A stretch of 64,000 bases of DNA from Fragum whitleyi (Eukaryota > Mollusca > Bivalvia > Cardiida > Cardiidae), in the NCBI GenBank assembly GCA_948146395.1, contig OX411543.1, positions 29,651,558 to 29,715,557 on the forward strand, written 5' to 3'. Shown piece after piece: positions 1-10,880 of this stretch (position 1 is the stretch's first letter; each line of letters opens with the position of its first letter). The notes beneath the pieces were generated by a model that saw only the letters and a program-made list of their open reading frames with translations, ran no database searches and had not been told where the DNA came from. The translations under genes and the position numbers were made by a program.

Positions 1-440
1 AGTTTTCAAATTAACTCTACCAGAATGTTCCTTGGGTGCCACTCTTCTTATGTTGTTCAAGAATTTGGATTGACCCCTAAATATTGGCGTGGCAGGGCAG
101 GGCTTATTTTGACCCCGAAATCTTTGAACCACATCTCCTCCTGAACCACTGGGCCAATTTCAATGAAACTTTACCAGAATGTTCCTTGGGTGACCCTCTT
201 CTAAAGTTGTTCAAGAAATTGGGATTGACCCCCAAATATGGGCATGGCAGGGCTTATTTTGACCCCGAAATCTTGGAACCACATCTCCTCCTGAGCCTTT
301 GGATCAATTTCAATGAGACCGTACCAGAATGTTCCTTGGGTGACCCTTTTCAAAAATTGTTCATGAAATTATGATTGGCTAAGATCCACTAGACTTATAA
401 AATTCAGGTGAGCAGTTTATGGTCATTCTGTTTCTCTTGT
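1..440 (-). repeat. Dispersed repeat family R2, partial copy
   Basis: This is AT-moderate repeat DNA in which a unit with the phrases ccagaatgttccttgggtg and aatatgggcgtggcaggg recurs several times, once per roughly 125-145 bases. The same units recur at 15246..15794, 54669..55231 and, diverged, at about 7254..8262 and 44040..44650. The right edge carries the family terminus: aattcaggtgagc, a degenerate hairpin and cttgttt. The left part runs off the window. Open frames here are by-products of the repeat, not a protein family. Confidence 0.7.
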
Positions 441-612
441 TTTAAAGTGAAATCTAAATAGTTTTTTTCCTTGTATTTTTACATATTAGTTAAATAAGTT
501 CATTTTTTCATAAGTCAGTTTCAACTTAGAAAAAGTCGGAATTCCTTCTGAATGCTGGTGACTTTCATTACCTTCTATTTTCAATATCTCTTTCAAATCT
601 TGAGATTTTTAA

Positions 613-651
613 GCCAGTGGAGCGATTCAGGCCCTCTTGGGCCTCTTGTTT
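613..651 (-). repeat. R2 terminal fragment
   Basis: A short piece has the family terminus gagcgattcaggccctcttgggcctcttgttt. The hairpin aggccctcttgggcct lies directly before cttgttt, as at the other R2 ends. No body of the element adjoins it. Confidence 0.5.
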
Positions 652-758
652 TTAATCGGCTATTGCTGTCCATCTAAGGGTTGTTCCGGGATTTTATCGA
701 ACGATACAAATATTTTGCGAATATCGAATTCAATATCGTTGATGTTATTCGAAAACAT

Positions 759-791
759 CGTAACTGCAGCTTGATAAAAGCTGTAGTTACG
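759..791. repeat. Short palindrome
   Basis: Inverted arms of 14 bases (cgtaactgcagctt and its near complement ending gtagttacg) surround a 5-base loop. A similar motif recurs near 26440 and near 40033. The rest of 650..1590 shows nothing recognisable; the open frame at 681..887 spans this palindrome and has no familiar domain. Confidence 0.5.
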
Positions 792-1834
792 AGGTTTTTG
801 AATAACAATGACGACAAGCTTCTTGTTGACCAAAGCATGTTCTTTTATAAAGCAAAAGACATGCTACATCTACGAGGAATACTATGAAACGAAGTCAAGT
901 TACAGTACGAAGTCTATGCGGTTGACTGTACAATACCAAAAAATAGTTTGTCCAGTTACTAAACAAAGCTAGCAACGAAATAATTTTTATTTTTAAGTTT
1001 TATTCATTTTAAGCAAAATTCCTGACAGGACACAAAGGACGGGGGTGATAATACCTTCTTGTTGGTAAAAACAATTTCCATTTCAATTATAAATGAAAAT
1101 ATGGCCTGTTTTGGTAAAATTTCTGTGAAGATTTTGCACATCAAACTGATCAAAGACGTCTAGTGGAATAATTACAGTTTATACCGCTTATTAAGTCTTC
1201 AAGTAAGATTTGCATAACCAAGCCGAAATTTGGAGGGTTGGTGGTCTCATGAAAAGCAAAGTGGCTAAAAATGCCTGGAAACACCTACTTTATTTTACGT
1301 TTTCTAATTGTTCTAATGTTAAACTAATATTCTATCTACAATGTAATTCTTTCAACTTTATTTAATGTAGATGTATTATTTTTGATGATGTAGAAATAAA
1401 AATTAGATTTCGGGGAAGAAAATAGTATAATTTCGTGAACGTTTTTTTTTTCTGCATTATCGATTTGAAAATGTTTCAGGTCAAATATTTTATAGTTCCT
1501 TGTATTCTATGAATCATTTATATCAAGTCATAAACATTAAAAGGTCACCATCCGGCTTCTTGTGGCCCTTTTCTTGGCACTTTTGCTAGAATCTTTGTCT
1601 AGAGGCTGATATTATGGTCACAGAAGCATGTGCAAAGTTTCAAAGAAATAGCTTTAGTAGGAGAAGAGAAACAACTAACATAAAACAGTTGCACATAAAA
1701 ACATAACCAACATTTTTAAGGCCGAAAAGGGTTAAAATTCCACTAAATTCGATATCTTTTTCTGTTGTCAAATATTATGGTCAAAGAAGCATGTGTAAAG
1801 TTTCCAAGCACCAGCTTTAGTAGATACAGAAATA

Positions 1835-3454
1835 TACTCAGAACAAGAAGTTAAGCGCCACCAGTTTTTTTAGACGGAAGGGAGGGAGCCTGCATTAATT
1901 CAAAATGACAGAGATGTAAATATTGAGTTCTAATGTTGAAAATGGTATGTTGACTTACCAATTTCACAACAATACATGGGTAGTGATAAATTGTATTGAC
2001 TTTGTACCTTGAAATGTAAATTACGTATTTTCACCTTTTTCAAAACATGAAAAACTATTCAGCTATTGTCAAAGCCGACTTACGGTGTTGTCTATGACAC
2101 GAAACTTGGTTTTAGAAGTCAGATAACACAAATGCGATTAATTCCAGTCATATCTTAGTCAGTAGCGTGTGTAAGATCAGTGAGCATTGATCACTGCGCG
2201 CACCCTCCTCGTCATGCCACGAATCAGCCTCTGGATGATTTGTTGAGGGATTTGCTGCCACTCCTGGTGCAGTGCTGCTTCTAACTCAACCACATTTTGT
2301 ACAGGAGGCTCTCTCCGACGTATACGGCGTCCTAAAATGTCCCACAGATGCTCGATGGGGTTAAGATCGGGACTACAAGCCGGCCATGGAATGGTGGTGA
2401 TAGCTTCACGTTGCATAACGTCCACCACGACCCTTGTTCTGTGGGTTCTGGCGTTATCATCCATGTACACTGGTCTTGTTCGAAGAGGGTGATTGTCAAA
2501 ATGTGGAATTACCACAGGAAAAAGGATGGTATCGCGATATTTATCGCCAGTCAATGTTCCTGGAACTGTCACTAGGTCCAGTTTACAGCCGTAGGAGACA
2601 AAACCCCATATCATAACGGAGCCTGCGCCACCCTGATAGGTTGGTTTGGACGTACTTTGGTTCAAATCGGGTGTTAGGTTGTCTCCAAACACGAATTCGG
2701 CCATCGGTGACATGCAACAACATCCTGCACTTATCTGACCAATGGATCCGACGCCATAATGCCAAGTTCCAACGTGCCCTCGCTCTACACCATATTAGAC
2801 GTTCATTAATGTGTCTCTGTTGTAACTTTGGACGTTTCAGGGGTCTTCGTGCCTTATACCCAGCCATCCGAAGTCGATTTCGCACTGTTGAAATAGAGAC
2901 CAATCTGTGTGTATTCCAGTTGTCCCTTAGTACAGGCGCACTGGTGAAGGGCAGACGTCTGACGTGACGCAAAAGTGCCCTATTCTCTCGAATAGACGTT
3001 ACTCTAGGGCGTCCAGATCTGACACGGTCCTTAACGTCGTTTGTCTGTGCGTGTTTTTGTACCAAACGTGTTATGACACTGTGGTGATACCCCAGCTGTA
3101 TGGCGATGGCTCTACAAGACATTCCAGAATCTCGCATTCCAATTATTCGCCATCTTTCATTTGTAGACAATCTACGCCTTGCCATGACTGAGTTTCAAAT
3201 CGAAATGTAAACAACTGCACGAGCTACACGACGTAAGTTTCTCCGACAGAAAAGCTGATTTTCCACTTTGCACGAGCCCTGGCTTTACAGTCATTGCACG
3301 AGACTTGCTGAATATGCACGTGCATCCGAAAAGTTTTTAATCAATAGCTACAAGGTTGTTCTAACCGTTTGACAACATAGATACGTTATTAAAGTTTTCG
3401 ATAGAAATTTTGTTAACTTAGAACTTAGTGGCGCTTAACTTTATGTTCTGAGTA
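1835..3454 (-). mobile_element. Tc1/mariner-type DNA transposon, non-functional
   Basis: The element is 1,620 bp with imperfect inverted ends of about 30 bases. The left end starts tactcagaac and has agttaagcgccac; the complement of the right end starts identically. TA duplications lie at 1833-1834 and 3455-3456. The target is an R1 array unit, so the empty site can be read from neighbouring units and matches exactly. It contains one transposase reading region on the minus strand, which is frameshifted. About 250-350 bases of non-coding sequence lie between the frame and each end. Confidence 0.9.
2177..3185 (-). pseudogene. Tc1-like (DD34E) transposase, frameshifted
   Basis: The reading frame starts at ATG 3185. 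Its N-terminal part is a helix-turn-helix DNA-binding region (RWRIIGMRDSGMSCRAIA, then the GRPR linker motif), as in Tc1 transposases. The first catalytic Asp lies in IHWSDK. A one-base shift around 2630-2655 moves the frame; the second frame carries QGGAGSVMIWG, the second Asp in VYMDDNA and the Glu in SPDLNPIEHLWD. There are 34 residues between the second Asp and the Glu, so it is DD34E. The combined length of about 335 residues is normal for the family. The catalytic triad survives, but the frameshift makes this copy inactive unless it is a sequencing error. Confidence 0.88.
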
Positions 3455-4334
3455 TATTACAGAAGTACATCAGTTGCACGTAAAAACTTAACCAAGATTT
3501 CTAAGTCCGAATTGGGTTAAAAATCCACTAAATTCAATACCAAAGAATTGAATCTTTGTCGAGAGGCTGTTATTATGATCACAGAAGCATGTGCAAAGTT
3601 TTCAAGCAATAGCTTTACTAGAATTAGAGATATAACTGATGTACACCATTTGCACGTAAAAACTGAACCATGATTTTCTGAGTCTGAAAAAGGTTAAAAT
3701 TCGATGAAATTCAATATGAGAGTAATTTATCTGTGTCTAGAAGCTGATATCATGGTAACAGAAGCATGTGTGAAATTTCCAAGCAAATAGCCTAGGTAGA
3801 AATAGAGCTATAACTGATATACAACATTTGCACGTAAAAACTTAACCAAGAATTTCAAAGTCCGAAAAGGGTTAAAATTGGATGAAATTCCATATCAGAG
3901 TATTGAATCTTTGTCTAGAGGCTGATATTATGGTCACAGAAGCATGTGTAAAGTTTCAAAGCAATAGCTTTTATAGAAACAGAAATATTACAGATAAACA
4001 ACATTTGCACGTAAAAACTTAACCAAGAATTACTAAGACCGAAAAGGGTTAAAATTGGATGAAAATCCATATCAGAGTATTGAATCTTTGTCTAGAGGCT
4101 GATATTATGGTCACAGAAGCATGTGTAAAGTTTCAAAGCAATAGCTTTAATAGAAACAGAGGTTTTAAACACTTGCACGTAAAAACTTAACCAAAGTATA
4201 ACGCCGACGCCCGGGTGCCTGGAATAGCCACCCTATTCTTCGAATAGTCGAGCTAAAAACTAAGTTAATTCCAAATTTCTCATTGAAATAGACTCAAGTC
4301 CCTATATCCATCAATCTGGTTTCTTTCAAGTTAC

Positions 4335-4487
4335 CTATGTGAGATAGCAGTCGGAGGCTAGGAAAGGGTGTAATGGTAGTACAGGTCAAAGAAATACCAG
4401 GAATCCATTGTTAGGTGCTCCGGCCGCCGCGATATAACTGCGAGATTGTTGAAAGCGGCGTTAAACCCATTCAAACAAACAAACAAA
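4335..4487 (+). mobile_element. SINE-like retroposon S1 with 12-bp target duplication
   Basis: This 153-bp unit is flanked by perfect copies of ctttcaagttac at 4323..4334 and 4488..4499. It runs from a gtgagatagcag start through ggctaggaaagg and gccgccgcgatataactg to gcggcgttaaac and a (caaa)n tail. Related copies lie at 7105..7251, 10200..10352, 17790..17930, 43564..43712 and 51786..51930, in both orientations. The clean duplication and short tail show insertion by target-primed reverse transcription. No certain pol III boxes were found in this short unit. Confidence 0.85.
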
Positions 4488-4499
4488 CTTTCAAGTTAC

Positions 4500-4565
4500 A
4501 GTTTTACCAAGCATCAAATAAAAGATGCTCTTATTAAGAGCATCTTATTTCATGCTTGGTGAACT
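4500..4565. repeat. Palindrome (foldback MITE-like)
   Basis: Two arms of about 32 bases centred near 4532 form a long hairpin (arm motif ccaagcat, centre gatgctcttattaagagcatc). It directly abuts the SINE target duplication. It holds no gene. Confidence 0.8.
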
Positions 4566-4585
4566 GTTAAAGTGAAAACAATAAC

Positions 4586-4609
4586 TACAACAACAACAAC
4601 AACAACAAC
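4586..4609 (+). repeat. (CAA)n microsatellite
   Basis: Eight CAA units stand in an uninterrupted run. The following stretch to about 5215 contains the motif aatcaaagcactgaaagtactga near 4845, which also ends the large elements near 16000 and 54481; otherwise nothing is recognised. Confidence 0.85.
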
Positions 4610-5299
4610 CAATTAATCGATTTTCCAAGATCAGAATCGATAATCGAAACTTTGGAGAGAATCGATCGATTAATCGATGTTTTCCGATTATGGTTACAAC
4701 ACTACTTTCTGTATATCTGATAATTCCGCCCTCTTCACGTTTTCGTCCATAGCGGTGAGAGTTCAGAGGATGCCCAATGAATGTAGTGAGGATGGAGGGG
4801 GAGTATAACAAATGTTTTATCCTCAAAATTATATAAAAAATCAAAGCACTGAAAGTACTGATGGTGGACGTTTCTGTTGGCATACTAGTTTGATTCCTCA
4901 ATTTGTGGAGAAAAGAGAAATTTTACATGTAAAATTACGATAGAAGGAAAATGCCCTGACCCAAGTTAGCATCTTGCTTCAGATATACGTTTCTCAACAC
5001 ATATCGTCGAATGTCAACAAAGTCCTATAATTACAAGGTTTCGATAACTTTCGGAATTATTCCCCGAAACTATTATTGTAGTTTAAGCAGTGATTCTCCG
5101 ATCCATTTGTTATTAAAGGAAAGAAATGACAATTAGATGATCTAGGTTATTAATTTGTATTGCTAATCAGTTCTCCGTAATCTCATTGTTAAAATTATGG
5201 TGTTATCTGCTTAAACTAGAAAGCTATGAATGGCTTGGGTCGCTCCACAGGCTTGAAATTCTTGCAAAAGAAAAAGAAAAGTTTTGACTAGATTTTTAG

Positions 5300-6240
5300 A
5301 TATTTCGGATTCTTCTGATGTTGAAAATGATTTTCAGAGCTTCCACTATATAACATATAGAGAAAAGACCTCCGCTAATAATAAAAAAAAACAACATATA
5401 AGTCATCCAATGACAATAATTTTGGCTACATGATAAAGGGTAAGGATCATAACAATGAAGTTTGATTGATATCCACCCATAACATTCTGAGAAAATGATT
5501 TTCAAAGTTTCCACTAAATAACATATTGAGAAATTACCTCTGCCCATAAAATACATATTTTTCAGCCGATCACAGTAATTTTGGGTAGACTCATAAAGGG
5601 TTACTCAAAAAGATCATTCCGGTGAAATTTGGTTGAAAACCATCAGTTACATTCTGAAAAAATGATTTTCAAAGTTTCCACTAAATAACATATAGAGAAA
5701 TGACCTGCGCCCATTAAGATAATTATTTTTCATCCGATCACAATAATTCCTGGTAGCCTGATAAAGGATCACTAAAGTATCATTCGAGTGAAATTTGGTT
5801 GAAAACCATCAGTTACATTCTGAGAAAATGATTTTCAAAGTTTCTACTAAATAACATATAGAGAAATGACCTCCGCCCATAAAATACATATTTTTCAACC
5901 GATCACAATAATTTTTTTAGACTGATAAAAGGCCACTCAAGGATCATTCATGTAAAATTTAATTGGTATCCATCAATTAGAATCTGAGAAAACCCACTTT
6001 TAACCATATTTGGAAATAAGCCACGCCCATTAAATCCATGTTTGTCATTGGATCTAAATTTCTTGAACAACTTTGAAAGAGGATCACCCTAGAATCATTC
6101 CTGTGAAGTCTGATTGAAATTCATCCAGTAGTTTCTGCGGAGAAGATTTTTAAAGAAAAAGTTTACGACCGGACGCACGAACGGACGACGGACACAACGC
6201 CATGACAATAGCCCCAGTGCCCTTCGGCCAATGGAGATAA
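5300..6240 (+). repeat. R4 tandem array, ~167-bp units
   Basis: Units carrying gaaaatgattttcaaagttt, ccactaaataacat and gaaatgacctccgcccat recur at about 5321, 5491, 5657 and 5824, and degenerate towards 6000. The array ends in gacggacgacggacacaacgccatgacaatag and ggagataaaaat. Layout and unit length parallel R1, so it is probably another non-autonomous tandem-core element. No coding capacity was seen. Confidence 0.7.
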
Positions 6241-6970
6241 AAATTCTATAAAAGGATATTAATTGATTGTTCCGCGATTTTCATTCTCAAAGAAAAGAAA
6301 GGGTAAGTGTTCATATAAACGCGTAAAAAATTGCAGACACTCGTATCGAGTTTGGCTTTCGTGTGTTGAAATGTAAAGTAAAACACCTTTGCATAAACCT
6401 TTATCGCATGGCCTGAATGCTTTACTTTACTTGCTCAGACTGTATCCGTATTCATGTGTATATCGATATTTCCATTAATTTGCCTTTGTTTTATATACAT
6501 TAGTAGTGTCAGGGGAGGTTAACATTCCAGTAATTTCATTTCATGAGTTACCTCCCATTGACCATTGGGAAATAAGGGGCAAATTACTCACTCTGCCAGA
6601 AAAGTAGTTCTACGCAGGGAAAAAATTCACCCGATCTCAGAATTGAATATGATTTCACACTTAAAAGATATCTTTGAGGTTGCAACAAGTTACGTAGACT
6701 CCTTGTTTCACTCCATTTTTGAAATGCATAGTTGTCAGACGGTTACAATTCTTCAAAAAGAGTAAATTGAATCTTAATGAGTACTACTGTTTTGAAAACC
6801 TATTAACATCTGACAGGATTGTTCAAACGTGGTATTAACACTGGTGAACGTAAACGTCCACCAAAAATTAACATGCTTCTCCTCACAAGTAAATTTCAAT
6901 GTAACGTTTCATGGTTCTTCCTTTGGTTACCCCTTGTTGAAATAAGTCGTAAAACTTTGATTCCCTAAAA

Positions 6971-7022
<52 letters not shown>

Positions 7023-7104
7023 ATTGATTGAGTGAGTGAGTGAGTGAGTGAGTGAGTGAGTGAGTGAGTGAGTGAGTGAGTGAGTGAGTGAGTGAGTGAA
7101 TGGC
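6971..7104 (+). repeat. Compound microsatellite (GATT)n-(GAGT)n
   Basis: About 13 GATT units, one of them GGTT, pass directly into about 17 GAGT units. Read on the minus strand this is the tail of the adjacent S1 retroposon, expanded well beyond the short tails of the other copies. The preceding stretch 6250..6970 shows nothing recognised. Confidence 0.9.
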
Positions 7105-7251
7105 GTTTTGCCGCCGCTTTCAACATTTTTTCAGTTAACATTATATCGCGGCGGCTGGAGCACCTAACAATGGTTTCCTGGCATTTCTCTCTCCAGTACA
7201 AACACAACATCCTTTCCTAGCCTCCAGCTGCTATCTCACGTATCTATAACC
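7105..7251 (-). mobile_element. SINE-like retroposon S1, minus copy
   Basis: The reverse complement matches the S1 unit: gtgagatagcagctggaggctaggaaagg, then gccgccgcgatata and gaaagcggcg, ending in the long microsatellite tail at 6971..7104. No target duplication was found. Confidence 0.75.
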
Positions 7252-7253
7252 AC

Positions 7254-8262
7254 AAGGCCAATTTCGATGAATTTTGTGACTTTGTATGAATATTCCTTGG
7301 GTGACCCTTTAATTAAACTTTGGCATAAAAATATGGGCATGACAAAGAGTGACTAATTTTCACTTGAAATCTTAACTTTTTTTCCCCCAATCATTGAGAC
7401 AAACTAGGCATGAATGTGTCTTAGGTGGCGCTTGAATGGTGAGATTTTGAGTGTCCCCTTTTGGTGTTGTAGAGCGAGGTCAAATTTCACCATAATTCTT
7501 AAAAATCTCCCGAACCGATTTTCACTAATGTATTTTGAAACTCGAATTTTTTATGTAGTATTTTTGTTCTTAAGTTTGTTTGGGTTTTTTTTGGTTTTTA
7601 AAGGGTAAACGTATGAATTAGTTTAAGGATCTATATCTGTCAAAATGCATTGAAGATTAATTGTTTTACAAAATCTGAGAATAAAGTGCTAAAGGTGAGC
7701 TTTGTGTTTAGATTGATGTCCGCCGTCCGTCGATAACATTTGCCATGTATGCACCCTAGATGTCACATTTTTTGCCTGATCACCGGAAAAAGGGGGCCTT
7801 GTGGAATTTTTCATTAAAATCTCCCCGTTATGGCGAATGAGTCCATAGTTTTCATCCTATTTGCTTCACACTTCACGGGAAAGGGGACCTTATTCGGAAA
7901 AGTAATCCCTGTCCTTGACCTTTGACAGTCTTAACCCTTTCCTGTTTAACAAAATTTTGGACCTGTCCAAATTCAAGGGTTTAAAGACGAAAATTCAAAG
8001 TGGATTTAATTTGAAAAATAAGCATTTTGTAGGGTAGAAAATGCTGTGGAAAAAGAAGAAATTGCTTGTCAGAAGCAATTTCTTCTTTATTCGCAATGTT
8101 TTCTCAATCATAAAATCACAGGCACGTTAAAAGCAGTGATTAAACAGCAAAGGGTTAAAAGAGACGGCCTTTCCTAAAATATCGTTCATTTATTATATGT
8201 TGACTGACCTATCATACCAAAGACTTTTCAAGGGAGTCGGTAGATCATGGGCCTCTTGTTGA
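7254..8262 (-). repeat. Diverged R2-like element (possible)
   Basis: It begins with ccaatttcgatgaatttt, tattccttgggtgac and aatatgggcatgac, the R2 body motifs. It ends near catgggcctcttgttg, the R2 terminus. The middle is unrelated to the cleaner copies and contains a piggyBac-type MITE (7931..8158). The boundaries are uncertain. Confidence 0.4.
7931..8158 (+). mobile_element. piggyBac-type MITE, copy 1
   Basis: TTAA duplications (7931-7934, 8155-8158) bracket a 220-bp unit with ends CCCTTTCCTGT and ACAGCAAAGGG. An internal hairpin (agaagaaattgcttgtcagaagcaatttcttct) is prominent. A close second copy lies at 21099..21328. TTAA plus CCC ends is the piggyBac signature; no transposase is present. 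Confidence 0.8.
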
Positions 8263-8757
8263 CCTTTCTTTTATCTATGGTGAAGTGGAGATAACTGGGA
8301 ATGTAAATCGAATGATTTAAGATATTCTTGCTTACTTCTCTTGTTTTCTTTGTTACTACGAACAAAATAAATCATATATGTCTATAATAGGATATTTGAA
8401 ATTAGGCTTTGTCAAGCTGAATTAAAACCATAGCAAACTTGTATTATTGACAGAGTGCTGAAAGCACGGGATGCACTAATAGTGAGTCAATATATGTTTT
8501 GAAAAATATAACAAAGGCTGGTTTTAAAAATGCAAATTGAGTGATAAAGACTAAGATCAGACATCGAAATGTGAAGGCTATTATTTCTACCTTCTGTCAT
8601 AATATTCCAGGTTCAGAATGACAAGGGTTATAGAATGAATGTGTTATATTATATTTTGATCTTTTGAAATGCTTTTCCATGATTATTTTTTTTTCACAAA
8701 GAGGTCTATGATATGCCACTGCTAACCTTTTACCAACAATAAGAGCGTACACATCGT

Positions 8758-8828
8758 GGGTTTAGTGCAAGACTGTACTAAGTATAAATACAATGTATTT
8801 ACACTTAGTACAGTCTTGCACTAAACCC
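8758..8828. repeat. 71-bp palindrome
   Basis: The arms gggtttagtgcaagactg and its complement pair over about 30 bases each around a short AT centre. It may be a foldback MITE. The surroundings 8262..9350 hold no recognised gene; 9086..9120 has another R2-type terminus (gagcgatccggggccatcat, then cttgttt). Confidence 0.8.
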
Positions 8829-9361
8829 TCGATATGCATTTTATTTCTATTGTGCACCAGCATAGATAGGGGGATATTGTTTTAGCATATTTTGAAAGGG
8901 GGATAATTGTTAATTCTACCTCTGATTGGACTCTAAAATGAGTTATCATTTTTAAACCACTGCAAATGATACATTAATTGTTCTTGAACACTTTGATTAT
9001 TAATCTTGTGATTTCCAGGCTATAATGCATCTTCTCAGGTTCTAGACATGGACTAATTATGCAGCTCAATTTATTTGTTACTTAGGAGAGCGATCCGGGG
9101 CCATCATGGTCCACTTGTTTATTTTTTCATCGACGAGTATTTTCGACTTTAAAAAGTTAGTCAAATTAGTAGTGTGACCAACAGTTTCGCATTAACGCAC
9201 CACTTACCGTTATAATTTTCTCCGAGGTGAATTGTTAAACCAAGTGTAACCTTTCCAAATAATTTAACATGTGCCTTCCTAAAGCATAGACCAGAAGCAG
9301 GTTAAATGCAACTGAAATAAACATTTACCTCTTTCATCAAGTCTTAGGTTAAAACATATTT

Positions 9362-9604
9362 GAGCCTGTGCGTGGCATTTCCAACAATTTGACATATGCG
9401 TGAGGGACAAATATTGAGCAGCATTGATAGACAAGTAGTGTATTCAGAAGATGCCTGGCTGTCTTTAGATACTTGGAGACCTTCACTACCTACAAACACA
9501 AATTGAAGACTCTGGTCGGACTGTGCATATGCACAGGCTGGGCAGAGTCTTTGCTTTTCGCATACATGTATTTGAAATTGTTGGAAATCTCACGCACAGG
9601 CTTA
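9362..9604. mobile_element. MITE with 31-bp inverted repeats
   Basis: The ends agcctgtgcgtg...atttccaacaattt are inverted at about 9362..9392 and 9572..9604. The 243-bp interior has no open frame. The target duplication is unclear. Confidence 0.7.
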
Positions 9605-9730
9605 TTTGATTGACATCGATTGGGAAACAATGTTCTTACACCTTAGTTAATCCCCTCGATTCTGCTTCCTGGTAACTTCACTAGTACTCGCGCCGAATGT
9701 GTGTGTCAATGAAAGAACCCAGATTGATAG

Positions 9731-9800
9731 CCGTGCCCGGGAATCGAATTCGTGGCCTCTTTGTCAATAAGCCGACTCACTACCTCTAGACCATTACTGG
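9731..9800 (-). repeat. tRNA-derived SINE head (possible)
   Basis: On the minus strand an A-box-like tggtctagaggtagtgag lies about 35 bases before a B-box-like aattcgattcccgggc. This is the spacing of a tRNA promoter. The arms do not fold into a complete cloverleaf by eye, so it is read as a SINE head or decayed tRNA pseudogene, not a functional tRNA. Confidence 0.5.
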
Positions 9801-9970
9801 CAGCATATCAAATTCCAATCAAATATCGTGAAAAATAGTTTAAGGGTTAGTCATGACAGAGGTCAAGGGACAAGGCCATCAATTATATGTGCATCAGGGG
9901 CGATCATTTTTTGCGCAAGTCAAAAATTAAATTTGACAGTAATAACTAGATGTGGAATTCTGCCACGCAT

Positions 9971-10006
9971 CATCTCATTGGAATCCAAAGACGATTCCAA
10001 TGAGAT
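9971..10006. repeat. Palindrome inside a small repeat
   Basis: The arms catctcattggaatc and gattccaatgagat flank caaagac. The following 80 bases (aggtacgattt, cgtaagaag) recur at 17310..17405, so this is part of a dispersed repeat. Confidence 0.6.
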
Positions 10007-10199
10007 ATTGCAAGGCGGATTCTAACAATGAATGAAAACACAAGGTACGATTTGTGATTTTAACTCATTATTTTTTTTCGTAAGAAGCTTAGTAAAACGG
10101 CCTAGGTTCTGAAAGTAAAACAATCTCTTACTGATACACCCAACGGAGGCACTCATCCTTTCTGACTGTTAGTCTTCCGACAACATGCTGACAATCGTA

Positions 10200-10352
10200 G
10201 GCCTATGTGGGACAGCAGCCGAAGCTTAAGCAAGGATGTAATGATGGTACTGGTTTGAGAAATATCAAGAATCCATTGTTAGATGCTCCAGCCGCCGCGA
10301 TATATCTGAAAGATAGTTGAAAGCGGCGTAAAACACCATTCATACAAACAAA
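10200..10352 (+). mobile_element. SINE-like retroposon S1
   Basis: It matches S1 throughout: cctatgtgggacagcagc, gatgtaatgatggtactgg, gccgccgcgatatatctg and gcggcgtaaaac, with a (caaa) tail. No clear target duplication was found. Confidence 0.75.
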
Positions 10353-10604
10353 TCCTACTGATGCAGGAGTCTAGTGATATGATTGATATTTCTACATACT
10401 TTAAAAGGTGGATAGTTCAGTCTTCTGCAATGTGTCACATCGGCTTTAAACATATGTTAGTATTTTCTCATTATTTCAAGTGCGACAGGTTGTTCAATTT
10501 CAAAACTTGTCGACGTTTATATACAATTATTACAAAAAGTGAAAATGGCCGGCTTAATGAGGAAATTTTTCCATGTAAGTAAATACAGTTTGAACATAAT
10601 TATG

Positions 10605-10880
10605 CCAATCTTTCGAAGAAGAGAGGGTATATTGCTTTGCACTTGTCGGTCGGTCGGTAGGACGGTCGGTCCATCCGTGGACCTTGTTTTTGTCCGGAGC
10701 ATATCACTAAAAACATGCAAGCTAGGACAACAAAATGCAAAGGTTGATAGATATCATTGAGGAGAAGTGCAGTGAACAAGTAAAATAACTCTACTAATAA
10801 TATTTTTTGAGTTATTGACCTTTGTTTATTTACAAAGAATATGTCATCTGTCTACTCTTATCGGGGCATAAATGTTTTAC
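10605..10880 (+). repeat. Tandem-element remnant with (CGGT)n
   Basis: It runs from a gaagaagagagggtatattgc start through cggtcggtcggtaggacgg to a tatcggggcataaatg end. The end resembles the R3 terminus (cgggggcataaa), so this may be a single-unit member of a related family. The frame at 10950..11417 that follows has no recognised domain. Confidence 0.45.

Larger units (their letters stand above)
1593..4260 (+). repeat. R1 tandem array, copy A (interrupted)
   Basis: The array has units of about 177 bases. Each carries atctttgtctagaggctgat, agaagcatgtg, gcacgtaaaaacttaacc and gaaaagggttaaaat. It lacks the family 5' end but has the 3' end: a GC-rich gccgacgcccgggtg stretch, the hairpin ctattcttcgaatag, then tcgagctaaaaa at 4249..4259. 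A Tc1-like transposon occupies 1835..3454 inside one unit, and the flanking bases rejoin into a normal unit once one TA is removed. The tandem core plus hairpin and CTAA-type end resemble bivalve pearl/HINE (non-autonomous Helentron) elements; that family call is inference. Confidence 0.75.

Noticed and set aside
84..374. 96-codon open frame
   Set aside because: It lies wholly in the R2 repeat; its internal peptide repetition mirrors the DNA units, and the same phrases occur in other frames and orientations elsewhere.
681..887. 68-codon open frame
   Set aside because: It spans a short palindrome, has no known domain and no flanking splice or promoter signals.
4545..4901. 118-codon minus-strand frame
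   Set aside because: It covers the (CAA)n microsatellite and part of a palindrome, giving a run of Cys; no protein-like conservation.
6965..7210. Frame encoding repeated THSL and INQS
   Set aside because: It is translation of the microsatellite and SINE tail.
9731..9800. Functional tRNA gene
   Set aside because: The A- and B-box-like motifs are present but the arms do not pair into a cloverleaf by eye; called as a SINE head.
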